Source: Cyrtodaria siliqua
Lineage: Eukaryota; Mollusca; Bivalvia; Adapedonta; Hiatellidae
Assembly (NCBI GenBank): GCA_037043455.1
Contig: JAWPHD010000135.1
Coordinates: forward strand, 557,785-621,784
Direction: 5' to 3'
DNA length: 64,000 bases
The position numbers were made by a program, and so were the translations under genes. Under the pieces are notes generated by a model that worked only from the letters and a program-made list of their open reading frames with translations, had not been told where the DNA came from and did no database searches. Below, piece by piece: positions 10,676 through 21,540 of this stretch (position 1 is the stretch's first letter; every line of letters begins with the position of its first letter).

Positions 10676-12633
10676 AAACAATCATACCATTAAATAACCA
10701 TACCAATAAACAATTGTATACGTTCTTATACTTGAAAATGTTTTTAAACAATATGTTTATGTAAGTACATTCAAGTATTTAAATACCAAACTGGCATATG
10801 CAAAATACCTCGATCAAGAATCATCTGTCGTCTCATTTACTAACACACACACTTTTCCCAATTCCTCAAATTATTTGCTATTGTATTGTGTTATTTTGTC
10901 TCATTGCTATATTGAAGGGAATATATATCTTAGTTGTGTATTTATTGTTGAACATGTAGCGTAATACAGTTACATGGAGGTGGGAAGATAGATGTAGGGT
11001 AGATTCTCAAATATTTCAGATGGTTTAACATTTCATAAGGCGTCATTGTGTCAGATGATATCTGTCATGCAACTTTATGTTATTAAGTTAAGATTTAATT
11101 ACATCATACTTGCAATCCGATGTTTGCAGTTATAATCACCAAATATGTTCTGAATGTTTAAGGTTATTGCAGTCATCATTCTATCTTACGAGCACACATT
11201 TTTGTTCTGATAATATCTGTATTACTGAAACAAAACACCACAACTTACGTCAAGATGATATCTGAAAGTTAATGGATAGAGCATCAAACGTATTTAATTC
11301 TTAAATTGTTTTTATCATGCATGTTTCCATATGTTAATATCATTTTTTTGTAAATGATCAGCTGCTTATTCGTTGTTTAATAATGTATACATTGGTAACA
11401 TGTTTTAAGCAATAAAACTCAATCTCATTTGTGGACATTATTCATGTACTTCACCGACATATATATATATACAACTTACAAATATTTGAATCCCAACTCT
11501 ATAGACACAATATAAATGGTTTTAACCAGCCATACCAAACCCCGAAATTGAAGGGCCGAATTAATAGTTACCAAGTCATACTTCATTTACGTATATTCAA
11601 TAATACAATTATTATAAGAACCCGTGAATAAACCTATACTTTTAATCGGTACATATACATTATTATATGACCTGAATACATGGATAGAGTTTTGATAAAC
11701 GGTTGTGTAGTGTAATGTTGCCATTATTTGGCAGTTAGTTTCTTCAACATATACATATGCGAAAATATGTCTTCACGAGGAACACTTAGCTTAATATACA
11801 CCTCGCTGATTTCGACATTATTTTGGGTTTTGCAACACCATTTCGCTATGTTACAGAGCTATTTATCATAATGTTGTAAAACTTGAAATTGTTTGAAGAT
11901 ACGTGGGGCTTCGTTTCGAGAAGCTTATTACGATATGTGTACTATAATGTGCAGGCTTCAATTCATGCGAAGCTGAATGTAGGAACACCCTACCAATCCA
12001 CCAACAATTTATGTTGAATAGCATGAACATTCCGTCCAGCAGGTTAATATCACTTTTAATATGGACAGCTGAATATTTAAAAATAATTATTGATATATCA
12101 CCAACATGTATAATATACCTTTAATATCAATATCGTCGACGTCGTTATTCTAATAACACGACGTCAACAGAGACGTATTTAATTTTCGAAGGGGTTTGGG
12201 GTCAATAAAGGAAGTATACTGAAACAAATATTCCGATGACCAGCAAATTTTATTTTAAATTCTGATAGGAAATTAAATTCTCTAAAAAATACTAAAACTG
12301 TGCAGTTTTTTATCGAGCCATATAAAAGATAAATGGCATTAACATTGTTCTTTCTTAAAATTCCTTGTTAAAAAAGCAGCGAAAGACATAGGAAATTCTA
12401 TAAATAATAGTTTACAGCCTAATTTAAATGATATAATTTATATATAAGATGAAGGGTATCGTCAAGACTAACAGTGTGATACAAAATATAATTGTATGTG
12501 ACTAAACTAACACTCTGTGATGCTAACAACGTTGAGAGCAACGCGACTTTTATGAAAAACGTCAAACAGAGCCATATTTGAGACGTTATTATTAAACTCT
12601 TGTTCTCACGAGGACAAAACAAAATCCAGATTC
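10676..12633. other. unassigned spacer between satellite and PLE copy
   Basis: AT-rich, no credible gene; the 66-codon open frame at 11431-11631 has no recognisable features. A perfect short hairpin GACGTCGT...ACGACGTC lies near 12137-12168. It is enclosed by the two inverted satellite arrays. Confidence 0.4.
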
Positions 12634-12833
12634 TAAAGAAACATAAAAAGCTCGGAGAGGGTAAGTAGCATTCAAGGAGGACAGTCAACCACAAAACACA
12701 GAAACAAACACGCAAACAGACAAACAAGAAGGCAAAAGGAATAATAAATGCAAACGACATCACAAACACAAAAGGGATAACAATAGGGATATCGCCTTGG
12801 AACGGTCAGTGTCAAAGTAAGCCACTGGGGGGT

Positions 12834-12892
12834 TTAAACCGGTTCTAGGGTGCACCAAACCTCACATTTACCCTACTGTCATCCCATTAAAA
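12834..12892 (-). ncRNA. SECIS-like hairpin candidate in the PLE 3' UTR (copy 1)
   Basis: On the minus strand: TTTTAATGGG, ATGA, CAG, stem TAGGGT, an apical loop starting AA, stem ACCCTA, GAA, then CCGGTTTAAA. The outer arms pair at about 8 of 10 positions and TAGGGT/ACCCTA is perfect. The ATGA, apical AA and 3' GA stand in the order required of a SECIS, which recruits the selenocysteine machinery. The inner helix is shorter than usual (about 6 bp plus a 3-nt bulge), so this is a candidate only. It lies about 250-310 nt past the TAA stop. Confidence 0.35.
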
Positions 12893-14603
12893 CAGGACAG
12901 TGTAATTAAAGAAATCCCCGCCATGATCTAATCTCTAACCAACAAGGCAGCATCAATAGGCAATTTAAGTAAAACACAAATATGCTCGCGTAAATATAAT
13001 ACAAAAAACAATAGCCTAGAAGGCCACAATGAAGGTACTCAATGACTTGGCGGAAGCCAGAGCAGTACGAGAATAAACCATTAAGGGCACGACAAGAAAG
13101 ATCATAGACAAGCATCAAACGCCACCGTCCCAATGGGCTTTAGGTAGGCGTCATCATAGGGTCCACAGCCTGTGCGGTCATCGTACAATTAGAGAGGAAA
13201 GCATAGTGGCGAACTGTAAAAGGGTCCACCACCAAGCATGCAGTACGTTGCAAACTGATAGGGTCAAAACCTCTTTTGATAAACCTTTTAACAAGTTTAA
13301 CAAAGATAGTATGAAAGTGATCATGGCCAAGAATCTTACGAAGTTTATAAATCACATCACCATAGAAGTCAGGTTGTGATAGTCCTTGTCGCAGAAGAGT
13401 CCTTAAATTCTTTTTATATTTGGAAAGAAGATCAGGGATACGATAATAAAATGTTGCAAAGGTTTTACGAAGTTTATGGTAACGGTAACCCTGAGTGAGT
13501 AGCTCTTTAGATTACGAATATTAAAGTCCTCAACTCGAGTACAAGCTCTAGAAAAACGAATACACCCCATAAGAAGTTGCTCGGGGAACATCCCCATCGA
13601 AGTGGGGATAATTAACAATGTCAAAATAAATCATCTCTCTTGCTATAGATTTTGCCAATTATTTTACCATTTTCAATCGAGAGATCTAAATCAAGAACAG
13701 AAGCGTTATTATCAGATATATTAGCTTGTTAAGCTGAAGTTTTTTAGCATAAATATAATTAACCATAGTTGGAATTAAAGGGTTGTCAATGTTCAATATG
13801 TCATCCAGATACCGAGAGGTGTCATTAAAGGCTTCAATAACATCTGCCTGGGTATCTGGTGAAAGACTCAACATGAAATCCCTTTCATAGCAAAATAAAA
13901 ACAAATCTGCGACAAGTGGTGCACAGTTCGTACCCATAGGGATACCAACAATTTGTTTATAAACGGTGGTTCCATACCTGACGAAAATAGTATCTAATAG
14001 GAAGATGAGTGCTTCACAAACTTCATAGAAAGTCCACATAGTATAATTGTCTAAACTGCCGTTAGTAAAAAACGCTTTTATATTATTACATGCCAAAAAT
14101 GTAGTATTTTCTCTAGCGAATGTGTTTTGAATAAGATAAATTCGCTTGTCTTTAATAAGGTGATGTGGTAAGGTTGTATATAGTGTAGATACGTCATAAG
14201 TGCTTATTGATGAAACTTGACTTTTATTGAAAATTGTATCAAGAACGTCTCCTGACTTTTTTAAAGACCAAAATAAATTAATCCCAGAGTTTTCATAAGT
14301 TTTATCACAATATAGTTTACCGTAATCTTTAACGGTAGTAAGACAAGAAGTTAAAAGTTTGGAAATGTTTGTTGTGGTGCAGGCACTTGAATTCGAAATA
14401 AAGCGAGCCATTTATGGATTTTTATGTAATTTAGGAATCCAGTACATAGTAGGCAGTTTATTTTGCTTATCGTTTACACCAGCCTTGAAAGTAGTGCACC
14501 GAGTGATATGTGCGGAAACAACATCATCCTCAGTAGAATTAACTGGAGTATACGAATTGGTGCTGCCGAGTTCCAGAGATAAAACATTGACGTAATGTAG
14601 GCG

Positions 14604-14606
14604 TCA
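14604..14606 (-). other. in-frame TGA 3, putative selenocysteine codon
   Basis: Minus-strand TGA in the context KAANNVIIV-TGA-RLHYVNVL, near the start of the RT, where relatives read a cysteine (VVVCRL type). The frame continues normally on both sides. Conserved at 30317-30319; the third copy has TGG here (about 46880). Confidence 0.65.
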
Positions 14607-15881
14607 AACAATAATTACATTATTAGCTGCTTTATCTGCAGGAACTAAAACAAATTTATTATGAAATTCCTGAATTCCCGATTTTAAATTACGAAAGGAA
14701 AACCTAGGTCTCGGAGGAAGTAAAGAGGGGTTAGCATTATAAAAGTTAATACGTGTATCTATAATTTTCAGAATTGACATTTTCCAAGTAGAAAGTGAGT
14801 TTGGGTCCGCATGTTCTCTACGACACCATATGATACTTATATCTTCAATGGAGTGGACGATATGGGCACGACAGGCATTAAAATCAATAGTTGAAGGTAA
14901 TCTATATTTAGGACCTTTCGAAAACAAATGCCGAATACGTTTATCAATAATTTCAAAATTACCAGTAATGACATGACCTGCTGGAGCATAGCAAAATGTT
15001 GATGTGTTGCATTCACATTCCTTAGGAGTATTATGTACTATATCAAGGTCAGAAACTATTTTGTTGTAGTTAAAAATAATATTTCTAATAGGCTTTTTAT
15101 ACTTATAACAAATTACAGGACTTTCGGAATTTTTTAAATATTTTGTGATAGAATCAACTACATGAGTATTTCGAAAAATACTAGGCATGTCAATGAAATC
15201 AATACCTTTATTAATATATAGTAGTTTTAGAAAATGCCTGACGTGATCAGATTCCTTGTCAATATGGGGTCGGAGAACATGTTGTGTGTAGCTTTGAACT
15301 ATGGAAGCAGTGTTATACAAGGGATCTGTACCAATCAAAATTTTGTCGGCTTCCTCGTCGATCAAGTTTAGTGAAGAAATGGACAAAGAGGTAAGCCGTG
15401 AAAGCATAGAGTGCTTTCCAGACTGTTTAAAAATAGTATGTAAATCAGCGACAGAAATAATTACACGCGATTTACGTTTGATGTTAACATTACGCCTAAG
15501 ACCATGAGATCTAGATTTACGCTTTCGAATAGAAAATATAGAAACAATGTCATATTAGGATCTTTAGAAATATTTTTTTCTTGATAAATATTGTCATTAA
15601 GACCGAGTGGATAAGGTGTCGGTACGTTTTTCATCCACTTAAGTTCTGCAATATGTCTAGCTTTTATTTTAAAGCTTTTAGTAGTCATCAATATCAAAAA
15701 ATATATATTCAACCGGTTGAACACTTACGTTATTAAAATTATGACCTGATTGACGAAAGTGTTGGTACAAGTAATGTTTTAACTTTTTAGGTATACTTGC
15801 ATTATATTTGTGTTCACGAAATCGAACTTTTAAGGATCGACCTGTTTGTCCAACATATTGTATACCGCAACTTGGTGCATT

Positions 15882-15884
15882 TCA
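15882..15884 (-). other. in-frame TGA 2, putative selenocysteine codon
   Basis: Minus-strand TGA in the context YVLT-TGA-NAPSCGIQYVG. The position corresponds to the first cysteine of the zinc-binding CCHH set that precedes the GIY-YIG core in PLE endonucleases. Conserved at 31543-31545 in the second copy. Confidence 0.65.
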
Positions 15885-15914
15885 AGTCAGAACATAAATG
15901 ACGTGAGATGTACG

Positions 15915-15917
15915 TCA
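15915..15917 (-). other. in-frame TGA 1, putative selenocysteine codon
   Basis: Minus-strand TGA between SNVD and RTSHVIYVLT, just before the endonuclease core, at a cysteine-type position. The same codon occurs in the second long PLE copy at 31576-31578, again exactly 11 codons before the next TGA. Confidence 0.6.
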
Positions 15918-16753
15918 ATCAACATTTGAACCTAGACATACATTAAACAATCTACTATTAACAGCTGATTTAATGATGGACTTGTAAGATAAATAATTGC
16001 AACAACTGCACCTCTTAGTATTGCACTTATTAATAGAGGGAAAGACCCTGCGCCTTGAATGAACTAAATGATTTATGAAAGGAGACTTTATATGGTATTT
16101 CCTCAAAACAGGTGATCGTAGAGGAGTTACGGAAACTTTTGAGCCATTATTAAAAATCCTAGAAATATTATTAGAAGGAACATGAAACGATGTTGCCGAA
16201 TGAAGATTTAAAGGTGTTAGTCGTACATATGGTTTAGTTCTAAGAAATGAAGAGTAATTTTGTGGAATTTGTATTGATGACGCAGAGTGTAACCGAAGAG
16301 TTGAAAGATTTATTTTTAAAGTTTTAACTAATAGACTCATAATTGTTAATTTGGAGAAAAATACCATTCTGCGAAAAGCGAAATAAGTGCCAATTAGTAT
16401 TTATTAGAGATACAAAATAGAATCGTAACAAAGATCCATAAGAAATAATATTAGTAAACTTACGGACTGTTAAAAGAGGTCCAAAACTCGACATCAGTGT
16501 CTAATACAAGATAATGAGGAAAGTAAGGGAAACCCTAATAAAATGGGCCAAAATGTCGATCAGCACAAAACCTTCAACGCGGTATATGAAACACACGTGT
16601 TTAAGGAAAAACTAGATCAATGAATGTCATACAATCCCTGTAGTGGTAAAAATAACAATATTGATTGGATGTACGGGGAGACTTTTTACGGTCGACACAC
16701 TGCACAAACAACACTATTGTGCACTAAAAAGAAAGTCGCAAATATCTTCAAAT

Positions 16754-17148
16754 TTACAAATATATATAGTTCATATGCGTACCCTTAAATACTTGAATAG
16801 GTGAATACCCACTTAAGGTCGGATGTAAGACTTTAGAAAATGAAACAAATAAAAACGTGATTTTGTGGTCACTTATTTCTGGAGGGACGTCTATTGTTCC
16901 CGCGTTTAATGTAATAAGCGAATCAGAAATCAGAATCAATGGGATCAATTAACGTTGTTGATGTGTTTGTAATTCTAGTGGATTCTAATATTGAAAGCTT
17001 ATTTAGGATAATTATATTTGCCAAATGCCTTTTATTAGCATTTAACTGTTCTTCGTTTAAGGCACCAACAATAATGATATTTTTGCATACATCTAACGCT
17101 TTTTCGTTAGTCAAAAAGAGAACAGGTGTCTTTGGTGGACGAAAGTAG
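16754..17148 (-). pseudogene. LINE APE-type endonuclease fragment
   Basis: Two overlapping minus-strand frames carry NIIIVGALNEEQLNANKRHL, then TRITNTSTTLIDPI, LNAGTIDVPPEISDHKITFL. This is the second half of a LINE apurinic-type endonuclease (the D-x-N motif degraded to ALNE, and the intact catalytic SDH). The domain nicks DNA to start target-primed reverse transcription. A frameshift lies near 16935. Neither the N-terminal endonuclease half nor an RT accompanies it. Confidence 0.7.
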
Positions 17149-17149
17149 C

Positions 17150-18460
17150 TACTGCTAACTACTGTCAGAGTAGAAGCAATAGCAGTAGCTACTGCCAGAA
17201 ATATCAGCAGTAGAGCACCATCTCAATAGGTATACTCATCGCAAGTATGTTTTCTTTGCGCAAGTATGTTGTTTCCACTTTCCCACAGTCATGTTTAACA
17301 GACAACCCCTTTCGCCAACGATCATATGTTTGCTACTGCTACTGCCAGTAGCTACTGATACAGCTACAGTCAGTAGCTTCTGTTACTGCTACTGCTACTG
17401 TTGGTAGCTACTGCTAACTGCTGCCAGCAGTAGCAGCAGTGGCAGTAGTAGCTACTGCCAGCAGTAGCAGCAGTAGAGCACCATCTCAATATGTATACAC
17501 ATCGCAGGTATGTAAATTTGCGCAGGTATGTTGTTTCTACTTTCCCACCATCATGTTTAAAAGACAACCCCTTTCGCAAACCATCATATGTTTGCTACTG
17601 CTACAGCTACTGCTACTGTGTAAACAAATGATGTTTGCGAAAAGTATTATCTGTAAAACATGGTGGTGGGAAAGCAGTACTTGCGCAAAAGAAATCAACA
17701 TACTAGCGCAAGGAAAACGATAAGTATACCTGTTATAACTGCTGCAGTAGCTACTGCTAACTACTGCCAGCAATAGCAGCAGTAGCAACAGTAGCAGCAG
17801 TAGCAAGAGTAGATCTCAATAGGCATATCCATCGTTTTCTTTGCGCAAGTATGTTTTTTTTCTTTGCGCAAGTACTACTTTCCCACCATCATGTTTAACA
17901 GACAACCCTTTTCGCAAACATCATATGTTTGTACACAACCGCTTCGCAAAATAATATCATGTTTTGTTTTCTACCGTTATTGCTGTAACTTTTCAGTTAC
18001 TGATAGTAGTAGGAGCAGTAACAGTAGTTCATAGTAGCAGTTATTTTCTATTGTTAGCCTTCATGTTTTATACACAACCCTCAGCAGTAGTAGTAGTAGT
18101 AGTAGTAGTAGTAACAACAATAACAGTAGATAACCAAGGCGCGTACGGCGAATATATAGCAGTAGCAGCAGTGGATAATAGCAGCAGTAGCAACAGTAGC
18201 ATCACATACATTGTTTGTTTCTACTTTTATTTTTAACCATCACGTTTAATAGACCACCTCTTTCATCATGCTTTATAACACAACCGCTTCGCCATTATCA
18301 AGCATACATATATTTTTCCATACCCTTAATGCTGTGACGTTTTAGCTAGCAACTGCTAGCAGTAGGAGCAGTAGCAGTAGATACTATTAATAGTAGCAGC
18401 AGTAGCAGTATCTAGATATGTGGTCTCACCGGGTTTTCAAAGCATGATGGCCGGGCTACT
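17150..18460. repeat. compound repeat cluster: CAG/TAG simple repeats with a ~95-bp spacer unit
   Basis: Runs of AGCAGT/GTAGCTACTGC alternate with a unit of about 95 bp carrying TTGCGCAAGTATGTT, CTTTCCCACCATCATGTTTAA and AGACAACCCCTTTCGC. Plus-orientation units lie at about 17222-17316, 17485-17580, 17814-17913 and, degenerate, 18062 and 18220-18267. One inverted unit lies at about 17637-17730. Open frames here (for example 17439-17723 and 17964-18236) are low-complexity by-products. Confidence 0.85.
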
Positions 18461-18599
18461 AATATCATCATGTTTGAAATTCTTTTCCAACTTTTAAGTT
18501 CTACTGCTGTATTACTGAAGTTTGCACTGAAATAGACTCGAAATGGCGTTTTTGTCGGTTTTCAGGTGTTGCAAGGCGGGCAAATCAACCTCATAGATA

Positions 18600-19020
18600 G
18601 ACATGCGGTAGCAGTAGCAGTAGTGACAGTGGCAGTAGCAGTGGAAGGGGCAGTAGCAGTAACAGCAACAGCAACAGCAGTAGCAGTAGCAGTAGAACTG
18701 GCAGTAGCAGTAAGGATCAGAACAAAAGATGGAACGTTAAACGAGTTCTTATCCACTCTATTGATATGAGAATACATATTACTTACATCGATCACCGATA
18801 CAGCAGCCTTCTTCAATGAACAGTAGCAGTAACAGTAACAGTAGCAGTAGCAGTAGTGCCAGTGGCAGTAGCAGTAGCAGTGGCAGTAGCAGTAAGGATC
18901 AGAACGAAAGATGGAACGTTAAACGAGTTCTTATCCACTCTATTAATATGAGAATACATATTACTTACATCGATCACCGATACAGCAACTTTCTTCAAGT
19001 AGCTACTGCTACTGCTACTG
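18600..19020. repeat. CAGTAG simple repeats with a duplicated ~110-bp spacer
   Basis: GCAGTA-rich tracts at 18605-18710, 18820-18895 and 19000-19020 alternate with a near-identical unit (AAGGATCAGAAC...GATGGAACGTTAAACGAG...CACCGATACAGCA) at about 18711-18808 and 18893-18990. The 106-codon frame at 18816-19136 is poly-Ser translated from the repeat. Confidence 0.85.
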
Positions 19021-19049
19021 CCAACTTCACGTTCATCATTATAACAGTA

Positions 19050-21540
19050 ACAAAATCTGGTCCAGTTATTTCCCGCACGTTTCCAGTTATTTCCCAGGTT
19101 GTTGTTTCCTCTAATATGGCCGCCGTTGTGCTATAATATACTATTGTTGGCTATACTATTACCTCATTGATGAGGCTGACATAAGTGATAAGCGGGAAAA
19201 CATCAGAGATGAGATACGATAACATATTATTAAGATACAAAATCTGGCCAAGTTTTTCCCAGACTGTGTCCAGTTATTTCCCAGCTTTTATTTTCTTCTA
19301 ATTATGGTGCCGCTCTGATTTAATAGAGTGTTATTGGTTATACTATTGCCTCAATAATGAGGTTGGCATGAGAGATTAGTGGGCAAACATTGGAGAATAG
19401 ATAATGATAACTGATATTATTGAGATATACAATATGGTCCAGAATTTTCCCGGCTGTCTAGACTTATTTTCCAGCGGTTATTTTCTCATAACAATGGTGC
19501 CGCTCTCATTTAATATAGTGTCATTGGTTATACTATTGCCTCATTAATGAGGTTGCCTTGATGGATGAGCGGGAAAACAATATATGATAACATATTACTA
19601 AGATACAAAATATCGTCCAGTTTTTTCCAGACTGTGTCCTGTTATTTCCCAGCGGTTATTTTCCTCTAACAATGGTGCCGCTCTGATTTAATACATTGTT
19701 ATTGGTTATACTATTGCCTCATTAATGAGGTTGACATGAGAGATGAGCGGGAAAACATTGGAACTGAGATATGATAACATATTGTTGAGATACAACTAAT
19801 ATTGTCCAGTTTTTTCACGGCTGTGTTCAGTTATTTCCCAGCGATTATGTTCCTCTAACAATGGTGCCGCTCTGAATTAATAGAGTGTTATCGGTTATAT
19901 TATTGCCTAATTAATCAGGTTTGCATGGGGGATGAGCAGGAAAACATTGGAGATGAGATTTGACAACATATTATTGAGATACACAATATTGTCCAGTTTT
20001 TTAGCGGCTGTGTCCAGTTATTTCCCAGCGGTTATTTCCCTCTAATAATTGTGCCGCTCTGATTTAATACATTGTTATTGGTTATACTATTGCCTCATTA
20101 ATGAGGCTGACATGAGCGATGAATGGGAAAACACTGAAGATAAGATATGATATCATATTATTGAGATACACAATACGGTCAAGTTTTTCCCCGGCTGCGT
20201 CCAATTATTTCCCAGCGTTTTTTTTCCTCTAACAATGGTACCGTTCTGATTTAAGAGAATTATATTGGTTATACTATTGCCTCATTAAAGCGGTTGACAT
20301 GAGGGATGAGCTGGAAAACATTGGAGATAAGATATGATAACATATTACTGAGACATGCAATATGGTCCAGTTGTTCCCCGGCTATGTCGAGTTATTTCCG
20401 AGCGGTTGTTTTCCTCTGACAATGGTGCCGCTCTGATTTAATAGAGTGGTATTGGTTATACTATTGCCTCTTCACTAAGGCTGACATGAGGGATGAGTGG
20501 GAAAGCATTGGAGATGAGATATGACAACCTATTATTGAGATACACAATATGGTCCAGTTTTTCCCCGACTGTGTCCAGTTATTTCCCGGCTGTGTCCAGT
20601 TATTTCCCAGCGGTTATTTTCCTCTAACAATGGTGACGCTCTTATTTAATAGAATTGTATTGGCTGCACTATTGCCTCATTAAGAGACTGACATGAGAGA
20701 GGAGCGGGAAAACATTGGAGATGAGATATGATAACCAATTATTTGGATACACAATATGGTCCAGTTTTTCCCCGGGTGTGTCCAGTTACTTCGCAGCAGT
20801 TATTTCCTCTAACAATGGTGACGCTCTTATTTAATAGAATTGTACTGGCTGCACTATTGCCTCATTAAGAGGCTGACATGAGAGATTAGCGGGAAAACAT
20901 TGGAGATGAGATATCATAACATATTATTGAGATACATAATGTGGTCCAGTTTTTTCCTGACTGTGTCCAGTTATTTCCCGGCTGTGTCCAGTTATTTCAC
21001 GGCGGTTATTTTCCTCTAACAATGGTGCCGCTCTGATTTAATAAAATGTTATTGATTATACTATTGTCTCATTAATGAGGCTGACATGAGCGATGAGCGG
21101 GAAAATATTGGAACTGAGATATGATAACATATTATTTGGGTCCAGGTTTTACCCGACTGTGTCCAGTTATTTCCCAGCGGTTATTTCCCCTAACAATGGT
21201 GCCGCTCTGATTTCATAGAGGGTTATTTGTTATTCTATTGCCTCATTAATGAAGCTAACATGAGAAATGAGCGGGAAAACATTGGAGATGAGATATGATA
21301 ACATATTATTGAGAAACACAATACGGTCTAGTTTTTTTCCCGGCTGTGTCCAGTTATTTCCCAGCGGTTCTTTTCCTCTAACAATGGTGCCGTTCTGATT
21401 GTATAGAGTGTTGTTGGTTGTACCATTAATGAGGCTGGCATAAAAGGTGAGCGAGTAAGATCAGAAATAATAAATTATGGCTTAATATTAAAATATAATA
21501 TGGTCCAGTTATTTCCCGACTGTGTCCAGTAATTCCCACT
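19050..21540 (+). repeat. ~185-bp satellite, long array
   Basis: About 13 units. The landmark AATGGTGCCGCTCTGATTTA recurs near 19309, 19495, 19671, 19861, 20048, 20237, 20422, 20631, 20816, 21021, 21198 and 21388 (spacing 176-209). Units contain TGTCCAGTTATTTCCCAGCGG and a 14-bp palindrome CCTCATTAATGAGG. Small duplications of the TGTCCAGTTATTTCCC word inside units explain the longer spacings. Confidence 0.9.

Larger units (their letters stand above)
13140..16367 (-). pseudogene. PLE polyprotein: GIY-YIG endonuclease, CxC linker and RT, with in-frame TGA codons
   Basis: About 1,075 codons. N-terminus (16367-15918): cysteine cluster NKCNTKRCSCCNYLS. Endonuclease: GIQYVGQTGRSLKVRFREH (15866-15810 region), then YQHFRQSGHN and PLGLNDNIYQ. 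Linker: basic SIRKRKSRSHGLRRN, then ECECNTSTFCYAPAGHVITG (the CxC motif). RT: STYDVSTLYTTLPHH (motif A), GIPMGTNCAPLVADLFL (motif B), RYLDDILN (motif C, about 13796-13813) and a conserved C-terminus ending MMTPT plus TAA. TGA falls in frame at 15915, 15882 and 14604, each where family members have Cys, and the second long copy shares all three. True damage: a frameshift near 15720, a 1-nt shift near 15540, TAA near 14412, and shifts near 13730, 13630 and 13390. It nicks target DNA and primes cDNA there. Confidence 0.85.
12634..16740 (-). mobile_element. Penelope-like element copy 1, Naiad type, near complete
   Basis: Read on the minus strand: putative 5' UTR (16740-16368), coding region (16367-13140) and 3' UTR (13139-12634). 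Domain order is N-terminal basic/cysteine region, GIY-YIG endonuclease, CxC linker, reverse transcriptase. In canonical Penelope elements the endonuclease follows the RT; the N-terminal position plus CxC motif defines the Naiad/Chlamys-type clade. The 5' boundary is uncertain: it is placed where a LINE endonuclease scrap begins (about 16750). The 3' tip matches all other copies. It sits between inverted satellite arrays and next to a simple-repeat cluster. Confidence 0.85.

Noticed and set aside
12419..12769. 116-codon minus-strand frame
   Set aside because: It covers the PLE 3' tip and its flank; the shared part recurs at 28243-28518 and 49242-49436 only because the UTR recurs.
16939..17148. 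Plus-strand 69-codon frame
   Set aside because: It is antisense to the LINE endonuclease fragment.
18816..19136. Poly-Ser/Asn open frame
   Set aside because: Produced by CAGTAG simple repeats; a frame in any phase of such repeats stays open.
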